Origin: Utricularia gibba
Taxonomy: Eukaryota; Streptophyta; Magnoliopsida; Lamiales; Lentibulariaceae
Assembly: GCA_002189035.1 (NCBI GenBank)
Contig: CM007990.1
Location: 1,612,001-1,676,000, forward strand
Reading direction: 5' to 3'
Length of the DNA stretch: 64,000 nucleotides
Made by a program: the position numbers and the translations under genes. Shown one piece after another: positions 23,778-37,300 of the stretch. Each line of letters starts with the position of its first letter. Position 1 is the stretch's first letter. Under the pieces are notes generated by a model, which was given only the letters and a program-made list of their open reading frames with translations, ran no database searches and had not been told where the DNA came from.

Positions 23778-26700
23778 TCAATCCTCATCCTCATCTACAA
23801 CCTGGTTGTCCTTTTGGTTATGCTTCTGAGCGTTATACATGTCCGCTACCTGCATGCAGAAAGATCAATGCACCGTGTGGTGGAAGGGGAGAGGATGAAT
23901 AGTTTGAAAGATACGGTGATTCTAAATACTTACCATGTCAGATGAAGAGGCATCTTCAGGTTTCTTATCTTCTCGAACACGAAGCAACCGTGGAAATCGA
24001 AGCGAGATGCCCTTGATTGGTAGAATGCATTACATTAGGAGGCAGGAATTACCATCCCACACATTGCTAATATAAAATCCAGTTCTTGAGTAAACTAATT
24101 ATCAAAGATGATGCATGGTGGTGGAAGTATCTATTTCGCCAAGAAAAAATCATCCAAATTGCTTCAGGGATAGTTTATGTGGTGCAGTAAGTGTGCAATA
24201 ATCATAGAGGGAAGATTGGGCTGAACCTTGTCGTGATCTACAATACCAATGGCTGCACGGTGAACAGGGCTAATGGTGAGATCTGCAGCTTTGACCTCCC
24301 AAACCTATCAAAAAGCAAAACCAATAGTCATGACTGGCGTACGAGATGAGATATGGATGTGACGAGAGATGCTATGAACAGCGACAGGAGAACAAGGCTA
24401 AGAAAATTAAGAACTCGATGACTAGAAGATATATGATAGATATAGATGAACAACAATGGGGCGCAAGGTTTCATGCACTGTAACTAGTAAAATAGGCTGC
24501 AAAGACACGTGATTCAAAGAACACAAAAGACCTACCTCAGTTGGTTCAAACCAAACATCTGGACTAAGTGAATCTGAGTACCTAAAATAAGACTGGGAAT
24601 CGTAGACACAACACAGAAAAAAAATATATTAATGCCTTCTTAAAGAAAGTATAAACTTGATTGCAACAAAGCCGAATCATATCAAACCTTTGGTTTTGGG
24701 ATGACCTTAGAGCGTAAACTTGCAGAACGTTCCTCGAGCATTGCCTCAGAAAAGCCCGTTCCTGGAGGGTGAGCGTGGTTATTCATGTGAATTTAGATGC
24801 ACCAAAATTCCATCAGGAAATAAAATTTCAAGGGATGTAGTTGAATCCCTTGTAGTATCAAATGTTACCAATCTTGCATATGCTTTGGAATTCCTCATTG
24901 CTACCATCATAGCAAGCTAGAAGAAAGGCACCGTATACACCTAGATTCAAAGAGAAATATAGAACTCTTCAAACTGCAATGCTGGAATAAAAAAAGAAAA
25001 GCTCAAGTTGAAATTCAGAAGAAATGCAAGTAAAGACATGCACCTGTCCGCTTGCCCCTTCCATGGAATGCAGCAATGGGAACCAAGTCTAGAGAATCTC
25101 CAATACTTCATGGAAAATACATATGTCGCAACTTAGCATAAACATTAACTTATTCTAGCACCTTCTAAATAAAGGACAAGACTCTACCTTTCCATGTAGT
25201 CCTTTTTTAGCTTAAGCCAGTTAAGAGAACGCTTTGAAGGTTCATAAGTAGCATCCTTTTTCAGTGTTTTGATGATCAAGCCCTCACAACTAGAAAATGT
25301 GCAAGAGAACAGACAAATGATGCAAAAGCTTGATAATTAAGTGAAGGTTTCACATGTAGCACGCACAGGTCATAATTTTCAGAAAATAACAGTCAAAGTG
25401 ACCCAGAAAAAAACAGCCAGCATTATGCCCAAACTTTAAATGATGTTTCGTCTGAACATGATAACATCAACAGTCAGCACATGGAAGCATGCCTAACCAA
25501 AATTGCTTCTCGCGGGTAAGTTTTGTGACCATTAGGGTCATTAATATCCATACATCCAATAGAAAGGGGAAATAAAAGTGGACTAACCTAGAATTAACAG
25601 CATCGTCTAGAAACTTCTGTATTTCTTCAAGATCATTTGATGATATAGCAGTAGCAAATTGGAAAAAACCAGGTTCTTCCAGAAATGACTCATAAAGATT
25701 CTGGAAGAATATCAAATGATGAAATATCAAAATGCATCTCAATGCCACATGGACTTCTATGCAATTCACATTAAGGACTCCAGTGTAGGTAATAGTCATT
25801 CAAATCACGAGAATACTGCACAAAGTACATAATATCTAGATTAAGGCAATGCATCCAATATCATCATGTAAAAGCAAAGTCGAAGATGAAACCTCATACA
25901 AAAATGTTACAGCAAGAAAGCTCACAACCAGTGAGAGTTTGATAATAACTGAAGAAAAATAGTTACCATACCTCTCTTCGTACTACTAGTTGCTCCTGAA
26001 GGAGTTGGCGGCCATTTAGATGGAGAATGTCAAAAGCATATATGCAAACGTTGACTTTTATTTCATCCATTACAACATTCTTACGAGCACGTGTGCTGAG
26101 AACCTGAGTTAAGGGAATGTCAAAGTCGCTGAGTGCATTAAAAATGATAGCTTCATCGAAAATACCATAAAAAAGACAAGAAGCTTCTATAAGTGACCAA
26201 AGAATAATTAATTCTTATTTCCATTTAAATTACACAAACAAAAGACCTACGATTTATGGAATTTTAGAGGCATTTTGCATTTTATTTTCTACTTTAAAAA
26301 TGTTAACCCAATATAGAAACATGATACTTCTATGTCAAAACAATAAAAAAACATAACATTAACCTGGAAAGGGAGGATTTTCTGATTCGCACGATCATAT
26401 GCAACTATTTCACAATCTAGAACAAATGATGTTACAAAAGGCTTTTTTAATCTGCATCCAAACATAAATGTTAGTAGTTACCAGGAAACAATCACAGTCC
26501 ACCGCCAATGGTAAAGGAAACCTGCTTTCAAGAATAAATATGAAACGATAGCTTGCAAAGAAAAAAATGATATCGAGAGACAAAAGGATACCTTGTGATG
26601 GCAGCAACAACATCTGGAAACTTTCCAGTATTCCGCTCAGCATTTCTGCTATATATCTCCACAACACCATCCTCTGTATAATGTATCTATAAAAAAAAAA

Positions 26701-29085
26701 AAGCGGAATTTGCTTAAGCATTCTTTAGCAACCTTAGAACAAGTGTATTCTATTATTTCAAACATCACCTGTGCGCGCTCCCCATCATACTTGTATTCAC
26801 AGGTGAACTCCGTATCCTGGAACTTCTCCACAATTTCAGATACTCCCTTTGTTGGCTTAGCTAACATGGGGCCAATAGGAATACCAGGCATAAAGCCACA
26901 TGTATTTGGCAGATTCCACACGCCTTCATTAAGAAGAGCAGGAATTATTTTTTCATAGACTGGAACAACTGAACATACTTGTTTCACAACCCTTGCAGCC
27001 TAAAATACAGAAAGGAAGCTTTTCATCAATCAAATCAATATGAACATCACATGAAGTAAACCATGTAGAGAAGCCTCCACCAAACAAATGATATACAGGT
27101 AAATAGAAACCACCAATTCTATTCAGCAGTTTAATCCATCGGTCTCAGAGGAGCCAAGTTGCTTACTTCTTCAAAAGGATTATCAAACTTTGCTATAGGA
27201 GATGAATGCTTTTCGGAATATACACTAGCATGTCCTAGGGCCGCTAAAAGAGTTTGAACTGCCAACCCAATACGCAATTTCGCCTGAAAATATCAACGAT
27301 CCACAGATTATGATCTGTATCATGAACCAAATAATGTAAAACATGTATTTACCGAACCTGCAACAAACGTATCAGGTACTGAGGCTCACAATCAGTGGCC
27401 GCAACTAGTAGCCCCTTTATATGGTTCTTCTTTTTCTCTTGGCTATCTTTTCCAGATTCCTGCACACATTGCACGTGAAACATATAAATAACTATATTGA
27501 AGACTATTATTTATTAGGTATGAGATAAAACTATAATATAGGCAAAAAAAGTTTCTTATAAGTATAAGAGAAACAGCAGCCTGCCTAGTGTAGACAACAC
27601 CTATCGCATCCCTAAATAAAATATTCTCCTATGCCTAGAGATCCAGCTAATTAAACATCAACCGATCAGGGTAATATCAACCTCAGTTCAATATTAAGCA
27701 TCCATTCCAGTATAAGTATAAGAAGCACAGTAAACAGAGCACCTTTGCTATAAGCCGAAACGTAGAAAAAACTTTTGCAACAGTTAATGCCTCTGGCTTG
27801 CGCATCAAAGGCTGGGATGACCGACAGGCTTGAGCAACAAGGCCCAAATCTCCAAGCTTCTGCATTTGTTTAAATTCAAAGAAACGTTGACAACCAAGGA
27901 AACACTGGTAAAGAAAAAACCGCACAAGCTATTTAGACGTGTAAAAAGGAAGCTTCAGCACCATGACCATATTCAAGAATACACATCCTAAGGAATGGTT
28001 TGTTAACCAAAGAATCATAATAAGTGTGTGAGCACTCACAATAGAAAATTCTGAAAAAAAAAAGAAGTGTATGCGGTTCAAACATGAAGCACCTAAGTAC
28101 AGCATGCAGGACCTGTAATAACCACCTTGTATTCCCTCTTTATATGTGCTTCTGTGGTACCACAAGCCTCTGCAAGGGCCTTAATAATTGAAGCATCCCC
28201 TATACCAAGCTCCAAGCCCTCATGAGCTGGTGCGATCCTATTTGACAAAAGGTACATAGTAGGCAATAGATCATCTGGCGTGGTCTCAATAACTGTCCTT
28301 AGCATATTGCAAGCAATTTCGGTGATCACAATTCTGCCTGACTCTTTCGATATGGCATCAAATGTCTTAGCCACAAACAAGAAAGGCACCCTCTGTCCTT
28401 CCCAATACGCTGCTCTTTTTACATCGAAATTCGAAGCTTTTACCTTCAATTCTTCCATACTCTCATCTGGGGTGATCGATACTCTTCGCTTCTTAGTCGA
28501 AACTGATTCTTCATCCGAATTGGAATCTTTAACCAGCATTGGCTTAGAATTTGGCGCCTTCTTATTTTTCACGGGTGCCGGGCCGTTATCTACAGCCTGC
28601 AACTCAACACCGTCGCTCTCCCGACTACGCTTGGAAGACTTCTCAACATGGGTATCCCCATTACACTCAGCAGTAATAATATTGGACACCTCTATGCCGT
28701 TTCCAGTTTCATCTGATGCGGAAAGGCCAGGGTTACTACCTGTAGACCTCACATCGATGTTTTTCGGAATCTCCACAGAAGCCTTACGTTTTTTTGGAGA
28801 CGACTCCTTTCCCTTGGCCGACTGCAATCGAGATGGGCTTGTCTTTTTCTTGGAAGCATTAGACATCAGAACATCAAACACCGAGGGGCGAGACGAGGAC
28901 ATTGCCTTCACAATAGGGTTTCTCTCAGCGAAGCAATTCGAGGGTTTTGAAAAGACGAAAAATCTGAGACCAAACTGGCGCTTTCCCACGAAATTCACAG
29001 GGAACGAAACGACGACAGAGCGGCTACAGCAACACCGGAGCGAAAACATTAACCGGTCAGACAAATGGCGGGAGACTTGCAACAC
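23778..29085 (-). CDS. LIG1: ATP-dependent DNA ligase 1
   Basis: Seventeen exons, all GT-AG, give 849 residues: 29085-28126, 27859-27743, 27459-27358, 27283-27167, 26999-26769, 26686-26592, 26451-26364, 26103-25972, 25700-25588, 25289-25188, 25105-25044, 24940-24869, 24761-24688, 24592-24536, 24304-24227, 24011-23934, 23849-23778. Exon 1 holds an Arg-rich, acid-poor N-terminus (mitochondrial presequence-like), then [15 protein letters not shown] at residue 62, and Lys/Arg clusters such as SPKKRKAS that fit nuclear import. The DNA-binding domain follows. The adenylation motif KYDGER has its nucleophile at Lys502. Later motifs include CEGLIIKTL and WLKLKKDY, then the OB-fold and an acidic C-terminus (VVDEDED). 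The enzyme seals nicks in replication and repair. Length is near that of Arabidopsis LIG1 (790), with a longer N-terminal linker. Confidence 0.97.
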
Positions 29086-31338
29086 CTTTGTTAGCTCACC
29101 CTTGCATAGCTATCCTTTTTTTTTTTTTTTTCCCTTTTTTGCGACCAACGGTATTTTCAAAAATAATTATTTATTAAAGCTTTCAATAATTATCTTAATT
29201 ATAAAAATGATTCTCAATTTATAAACTATGCATTGTTAAAAAACCAAGGCCTATACAACCTACACTATGTTTTGTTTTATTGTATTGCTCATTGAAAATG
29301 AATGATGATCAAGACGTTTTAAATGAAAAATTCTATAAATATGTTATGTATTTATCTAAAAAATGATTTTCTAAAATTTTAATTCCTAAATTTTAAAATT
29401 ACATCATAAGTCATTTAATTAACATTTTTTTGTAAATATTTTGACCTCGAACTTATGAATTTGTATATTTAATCTTTCATATTATCAAAACTAATTAATT
29501 TTGATCCATAATGCCATTTTAATAATGCATCGTTGTTAATAATATTTACAATTTTCATTTTTATTCTTCTGATGGTCTTACGCTTGATGACACCAAAATC
29601 ATGAAATGCGAACGGTAATATAATTCTAGTAAAAGATTTTGTTTCAACAAAATTCATATACAAATATGAAAAGTTTTATTATAAAATTTATTGGATGTGA
29701 AATCAGAATTAATTCATAACGTCACGAATCAGCTCACGTCCTAAAAATTCAAAAAAACAGTTTGAACCTTCTCTGAATGATTTTGACAATTTGAAGTGTT
29801 TTTTTGCAATTATGAAACTTGCAGATTACTCTTTTTATATTGATTGAAATTTGCGGGTTTTTTTTTGCAATTTTCACAAAATATTATATTATGAACTTTT
29901 AGAATATAGCTTGGATGGACAAATGAGAGTATTATTATATGCTCGGACGGTAACCCTAGACCAACTAATGAGATATTGCGTTTTACAAAACATATAGTAG
30001 TGCAGAGTCATTAAATTTTGTAAATTCATTATATTAATTCTATATTAATAATATATTATTTTTTCATAAAATATTTTAATTATATCAACAATGCACAAGT
30101 TAAAAAGACGATTACCGAGTATGCGAAGAGATTTTCTTCAAATTACAAAACCTCTTGAGCTCTTCCTGTAACAAAGTGATTGCCACAACATGATACCTCA
30201 TTCCTTCATTTCATGAATTACTCAAAGTGATTGACGAGGGTTTCTCAAGAATCCATTAATGTATCGCGGAGTTGTATAGCCTAAATTGCTTCATTTAAAT
30301 TCATTTTTATAGATATTATTTGATCAACTATATCCTTAAAACAGTAAATAAGTTGAATTAAAATGTATTAATATAGAAAATATTAGTAAAGCCTAAAAAT
30401 TTTTCCAATTTGTCACATCTGTCTCCTAAAAAATTCTTCCTATATTTTCTTCTTAATTGTTGATATTTTTGCCTAAAAAAAATTACATCCTCGACTTGTT
30501 CACTCATTTTTATTATTGTGATTCTATCTCATATTACGTGTCATCGATTTTTAATATATAAATTATGTTTAATTTATTCTAAGATATTGTTTTTAAACTC
30601 TAGAAAAGATATTAGAAAACATATTATACACTTAATTATTTATTTATTTTATATTTAATTAAAAATATAATTAATATTAAAATCATCAAAATCTCCAACA
30701 TTGCGTGCACTTCATTATGTAAAATTTAATTATAAATAAGATTACAAATTAAGAAATTAAATGGTAAATTTAAAACGTCTCATAATTTTTTTCAAATATT
30801 CTAGTTCGATTTTTAAAATTATTGTATATCCAGTTTCATTTTCTTTAAAAATAATTAGCATATAAGTTAATTCTAATTCAAGCATCCATATAGATGAAAA
30901 CTGATTGGGTAACTCTCGCGGATCTAAAGTTGAAAGAGGAAATAAATATACTCTGACAAAGGTAATTTACAAAATCAGCCGAAGTTGAAACTATACTGTA
31001 CGGTAGGTTGTCCTCGCCACGTTTACCCTGTTTTTGTGGAGAACACCTGTCTATTCTCGTATCTTCCATTCATTGTTTCTTTCACTCTTTCCGTTTTCGA
31101 TAGTACAATCAATCATCGTTTATTATGGTCATAAGCTGCGAAGGTTTTGTAGAAACGCCATTTGTGAACACCTGATTTTGTGGTTCCGATCGTGAAATTT
31201 GGTTACCTTCGTTTCAAGTTATTTTTCTTGTTTGCAACAGAGACTTCTTGGGATCATTTGGCTTCTGCTTGTGCTAAATTCAATTTCTTCACTTGCTTAG
31301 GAATTAAGATTCGTCTCCGAGCACTATCTATCCAGCAT
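29086..31338. other. Divergent intergenic region between LIG1 and the GH79 gene
   Basis: LIG1 and the glucuronidase-like gene point away from each other. Next to LIG1 is a poly-T tract (about 29117-29135). Sequence from 29200 to 30850 is very AT-rich with no supported gene. The last 450 bases are less AT-rich and should hold the promoter and leader of the downstream gene. Confidence 0.6.
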
Positions 31339-33751
31339 ATGGGATTTTGGACACTGTCTGTGGTATTTTTGATCTTCTACCCTGGCATTTTGGCTCAGAA
31401 ATTTGAAGAGGCTACACTTGTCATTGACAAGAATGCAGCTGTTGCTGAAACAGATACCAACTATATTTGTGTCACTCTTGACTGGTGGCCTGAAGATAAG
31501 TGCAACTACAAAAGATGTCCTTGGGGCTTAACGTCGGTGCTGAATCTTGTAAGGATTTCGTCAATGAGATTTTCTTTATGTGAGAAAACATGTTTTTTCC
31601 TGTTGAAGAAGATGGGTGTCTCGTTTCTTTTGACAGAATCTGTCTCACCCTTATCTCGGCAATGCAATTCTAGGTTTGTCTGCACAATCCAGTTAGAATT
31701 TTTTATGTTGGTAGTGGGTGTTGTTTCCTTGTTTTTATAAATATTTTTTTGCACCCTACTGCAGTTTCTTACTTTTTTTTGTGCTAAACAGCTTTCAAAA
31801 ATTTGAGAGTACGAATTGGAGGTTCCTTACAAGATAGTGTAATATATGATGTGGGAAATTTTACATCCGAATGTGGGTTATTTAAGAAGCAATGGGGAGG
31901 GCTGTTTGGATTCACACCTGGATGCTTAAGGATGGACAGGTGGGATGAGCTAAATAACTTCTTCAAGAATACAGGGTAAATATCAATACTTTGTGTTTGG
32001 ATATTTTTTATGTAATACTATTGTCTCTTTAATCACGTATGAATTTTCAAGAATCCCGGCAGCATTGCTGAATTTTTTTTCATGCAATTTCGAGCAACCA
32101 TTTGTGATATTTAGTGGCCGAATTGTCAGACTTCAATGTCTTTACTCGCCTTTTGATTTGCAGGGTGATAGTTACATTTGGACTTAATGCTCTGTATGGA
32201 AGACACCATGTTCTCAGATTTTGGGGAGGAGATTGGGATCCTAGCAATGCTCGCAATTTTATTGCATACAGTATATCCAAGGGATATCATGTGGACTCTT
32301 GGGAATTTGGTATGAAAGCCTACTACTCACCTTGCTGCTCCCTTATATGACATATGACTTCTCAATCAAATCAACCTCCACATGGATATTAACAGGTAAT
32401 GAGTTATCCGGTTTTGGAACTGGTGCATGCGTGGGAGCTGAACAGTATGGAAAAGATACAAGCACTCTGAAGACTATGCTTGATGAGTTGTACCGTGGTT
32501 TAAGCACCAGACCCTCAATTGTGGCACCTGGAGGCTTTTATGCAAGTTGGTGGTTCAATGAATACCTTCAAGCCTCGGGTCCAGATGTTGTCAGGATAGT
32601 TTCTCATCATCTCTATACTTTGGGACCGGGTGAGTTCTAATACAATGATGTATCAGATAAAGCATGGTTGGCCTTGTGTTTCATACACATATACATTGTC
32701 CAGGGAATGCCCCCAATATGAAGTCTAGAATTCTAAATCCAAAGTACTTGGATAGAGCTGCTTCTACTCTGAAGAATGTTAATAAAACTATTGAAAAGTT
32801 TGGACCTTGGGCTTCCGCTTGGGTTAGTGAATCTGGAGGATCCGTAAACAATGGTGCCATGGGTGTATCAAACACTTTTTTAAACAGTTTCTGGTAACCT
32901 ATCTCCTTCATTTTTTCCTAAAGCACTGCATATGGTTTATGAAGGATTGATGAAGTTGTCTTGTCTCAACAAAGGTATCTCGATCAGCTTGCATTGGCTG
33001 CCAAGTACAATACGAAAGTCTACTGCAGACAAACTCTGGTTGGTGGGTTCTACGAGCTTCTTGATCAAAACACATTTGTTCCCAACCCGGATTATTACAG
33101 GTAAGTTTGAATGATTAAACATCAAAGCCGAACTATAATTTTAACTTAGCATCGAGTGCATATGCTTCTTGTATATAGTGCACTTCTTTGGCATAGACTC
33201 ATGGGGAGACGAGTGCTTTCAGTTAAAACCTCTGCTTCCAAATCTCTGCGAGCTTATGCTCACTGCGCAAAAGACAGAGTTAAGCTGCCATTTTGCTGAT
33301 TCTTTGCATTTCTCTTCATTCTCCACGTTTTGTTGATCTGATCATCCTCCTTGTTCAGGATGGCATATCCTTGCTTCTCATCAACCTAAGCGACGAGACG
33401 ACGTACGCTCTCGAAGTCGAGTCCACAAACTACATTCAGCTTCTCCAAGAACGTAGAAGAGACATCAAGAAAAGATCTTTCATCCACAGTCTGAAGAAGC
33501 TGATCGCCTTGCTGGGAAACAGAGCCTCAGATGGAAGTGTGCCCAGGGAGGAGTACCATCTGACTCCCCAGAATGGCGATCTTCAAACCAAGATCGTCCT
33601 TCTGAATGGAAAGCCGCTGCAGCTAACAGAGAATGGAGCGATCCCCAGTCTGGATCCTGTTCTCGCAGACATGAACGCTCCTCTCACAATTTCTCCTCAT
33701 TCCATCAAATTCGTGGTGCTCCCCCACTTCCACTCCCCTGGTTGCAAGTGA
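31339..33751 (+). CDS. Heparanase-like beta-glucuronidase, GH79 family
   Basis: Nine exons with GT-AG introns give 539 residues: 31339-31548, 31637-31673, 31792-31975, 32164-32309, 32396-32629, 32704-32893, 32975-33100, 33179-33278, 33359-33751. The start MGFWTLSVVFLIFYPGILAQ is a signal peptide; the frame is open further upstream, but this Met gives the usual length and secretion signal. Family blocks include CVTLDWWPEDKCNY and VRIGGSLQDSVIYDVGNF. The catalytic acid is Glu195 in EFGNELSG and the nucleophile is Glu313 in VSESGGS. Plant GH79 enzymes remove glucuronic acid from arabinogalactan proteins in the apoplast or vacuole. It most resembles heparanase-like proteins 1/2 (GUS1/GUS2 type). 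All exons are intact. VPS41 follows 607 bp downstream on the same strand. Confidence 0.95.
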
Positions 33752-34358
33752 TTCCTGTCCTCGGTGTGTTTATTGTGTGAGATATGCAGTTTATAAAATA
33801 CAAATACAAATTCTATATAAATTAAAATTCTAATTAAATTTTTCTAATGTTGTTTTTAAATATCGTTGTATTAAAAGAGAAAATTTCTAATAAAGCACTA
33901 ACTTCAAAAGCAAAAAAGGCTTACAAATTTTGTAGAAATTATTGTTTAACAAATAATTACTATCACGTATTTGATATAAAATTTTATATTTAAATTTATA
34001 TTATAGATTCTTAAAATGACTATAATAAATAGATGGGGAAAAAATGAAATAAAACAATAATATTATATTTTAATATGATGAGTTTGTATTTCATCATTAA
34101 TAAAACATTATATAAAAGAATTGTTTGAATATCACATTTATGATACTTAAGATCAATAGTAGTAAATATAATGTAAATGCAGTTTTTTGGAACACGTCAC
34201 CAATGAATAAAATGTTTTTATAATTAAAGATGATTACCATAAAAATTCGTCGAATGAAAATAGGGAAAATAAAGTAATTATAGGAAAGTTAAATCGCCGC
34301 CAATCGGTTATACAGATTGCCGAGGCGTTGATTCAATTATTTTGCTCTTTGGCCGGAG
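33752..34358. other. Short intergenic spacer
   Basis: AT-rich spacer holding the 3' end of the GH79 gene and the promoter of VPS41. No other gene is visible. Confidence 0.7.
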
Positions 34359-37300
34359 ATGTCGTCCGTCTTATCGGAGAACGGCGTGGAAAGGGAGGAT
34401 GAGAGGGAGGAAGGATCGGAGCGGGAAACCTCCGAGGTTGAGGATGCAGAAGGGGATGAGGAGGAGGAGCCCAGGCTGAAGTACCAGCGGATGGGTGGCA
34501 GCGTGCCGTCCATCCTCCAAAGCGACTCTGCTTCGTGTATTACAGTTGCCGAGCGCATGATCGCACTCGGTACCCTCGGCGGCTCCGTCCACATTCTTGA
34601 TTTTCTCGGAAACCAAGTGAGATTCTTTCCTATCTTTGCTTGGCGTTTCTTTAGCCTTGCTGGGAATTAGGTGGAGTGCTTTTTGTAATCATCACAACGG
34701 ACTGAGAGTTTCACATCTCTTAGATTGTGAAAAGGGTGGTTTTCAGTGTTTTCTGTCTACGCCCGCATTACTGATCATTGCAGAGCCATAAGATTAACAT
34801 AATCAATACTGGTCAGCATATTCACAGGCAAGCTTCCTGTAGATGGATTGTGGAGTGGATACAATGTAGTTACGGTCCTGGTAAAGAATTAACATGTGGG
34901 GTTCATGTGGAAATTAACCTTTGAATGAGCAGGTGTGATTTAGCTCAGAATACCTAAGGCTTTATCATGCTTCTTCGGTAAACTTATCCTTCCAGATTTC
35001 AATCATTGACGGGCATTTCATATGAAGGAATTTCTTCTTCTACAGGTTAAAGAATTCATTGCTCACTCGGCTGTTGTAAATGATCTGTCTTTTGATATCG
35101 AAGGTGAATTCATTGGAAGCTGTTCCGATGATGGATGTGTAGTAATTAATAGTCTTTTCTCTGAGGAAAAAATGAGGTTTGAGTATCATCGCCCCATGAA
35201 GGCCATTGCTTTAGACCCTGATTATGTGAAAAGGTCTTCAAGAAGATTTGTTAGCGGTGGCTTAGCTGGAAATTTATATTTTAACACGAAGAAGTGGATG
35301 GGCTATCGTGACCAGGTATGACATTGCAAAGGATCCAATATTTTTAGACTTTGAACTTGAAATTGTTTTGATTCCATTTTGAGTCTCCAGGTTTTGCACT
35401 CAGGCGAAGGTCCAATTCATACAGTGAAGTGGAGAGGTAGTCTGATAGCTTGGGCCAATGATACTGGTGTTAAAGTATATGATGCTGTCAATGATCGACG
35501 AGTAACATTCATTGAAAAGCCTAGAGGAAGTCCACATCCTGATCTTCTGCTCCCTCATTTGGTTTGGCAGGTTTGATAAAACTTATATAAAATGTGATCT
35601 TTTGAAAAAAAAAATAGTATGAACTGGATACAATAAGGACAGAGTTTCTGCTTTCTCAGATGCTTTATGCTTCATTCAGGATGATGCACTGCTGGTTGTG
35701 GGGTGGGGAACATGGGTTAAAGTAGTTTCAATAAAAAGCAATGTCAATCAAGGCGCCAATGGGACATATAAGCATATCCAAATGTCTGGCTTGAAAAGGG
35801 TTGACATTGTCGCATCTTTCCAAAGCACCTATGCCATTTCAGGAATCGCACCCTTTGGTGATGCTTTGGTCATTCTTGCATATGTCCTGATTGATAAAGA
35901 TGGTGAAAAGAATATCAGTAGCACTCTTTCTTCACTGCAGGTACTTTTTCTTCTGATGCTCAAATGCTTAGTGATAATGTGTTTTCTATTTGTTTTTTCA
36001 GCGTTGAGTAACTCATGGACTTCCATTGTATGTTGTTTGAATGTTACACGGAATAGTCCCTGATCTAATCAGGTCCCATTCCTTGCTTTTTAAAATTTTT
36101 GGCTTACAGATCTCCACTAATAGTAAATGATTTTTTAAAAGTTTTTTTAAATTTAGGTTATTCGTGTTTTTTTAAAAGTGCTTTCTCTTTTATCACTCTT
36201 TTCCATGTTTGCTGTATTTTATGGGCATAGTGGCACTGGTTAGAATGCATGTGGATCGTGCTTAGGTTAGGATTTGTCTCCAGGGAAATGCACAGCGACC
36301 AGAAGTGCGTGTTGTCACTTGGAATAATGATGATCTTGCAACTGACGCGCTACCCATACATGGATTTGAACATTACAAAGCTAAAGATTATTCCCTTGCT
36401 CATTCTCCTTTCTCAGGTTGGGTGTGTGCTTTTCAAAAAAAGATAAATCCAGATCTTTTATTTATTCTGATGAATTGGTCATAGGTAGCAGCTATGCAGG
36501 AGGCCAGTGGGCCGCTGGTGATGAACCATTGTACTATATTGTCTCTCCTAAAGAAGTAGTCATTGCCAAGCCAAGGTTATTACCCTCATAATTGGTTCCT
36601 TAAACTTTTTCCCTCTGCCTTTTTAAGTTAAACACAGTATTTATAAATGGCTCATTGGAAATAATTTTAATGATCATAGAATTGTACACACGTGCCATCT
36701 ACCAATGCATATTTAATTTGTCAACTTTCAAAGCTCTCCATGTTAGGGATGCAGAAGATCACATTTCTTGGCTTGTTCAACATGGATGGCACGAGGAAGC
36801 CTTGGCAGTAGTGGAAGCTGGTCAGGCAAGGAGTGAGCTCCTTGATGAGGTACCATTTCTAAACTAGCATGAATAAAAACTGATTTTCATTAACCTGAGG
36901 TCTGTTGTTGCTGTGTTGTCATGTCCTATGATCACTTCCACGAAGTCATGACTTTTTAAAGAATCCATTTCCTGCAGTTGGGATCTAGGTATCTTGATCA
37001 TCTTATTGTGGAGCGCAGATATGCATTTGCAGCATCTTTGTGTCCAAAATTACTGAGAGGGTCATCCTCTGCCTGGGAAAGGTGCTACAATTTTGTTCCA
37101 CTTTCAAACATTTACTAGTTGAAAAATTATCCCTATTTTTTTCGTATTAACTAGGATTTGGACACCTATACAGGTGGATTTTCCATTTTGCGCAGCTTCG
37201 TCAACTTGTAGTCTTAGTTCCCTACATCCCGACAGAGAATCCAAGGCTACGAGATACTGCCTATGAGGTATCTTTCTGGATTTTGAACCGAGTATTTGTT

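Noticed and set aside
29066-29073. E2F-like site (TGGCGGGA) at the start of LIG1
   Set aside because: It lies within the first codons of the coding sequence and matches the consensus imperfectly, so it is likely chance.
28280-29224. Long plus-strand reading frame (over 300 codons) across the start of LIG1
   Set aside because: It is antisense to LIG1 exon 1, whose protein and splice site match the ligase family. The plus-strand translation has no domain and no supporting splice sites.
31180-31338. Upstream in-frame extension of the GH79 protein
   Set aside because: Starting at 31180 would bury the clear signal peptide behind 53 residues of non-conserved sequence; the Met at 31339 gives the usual length.
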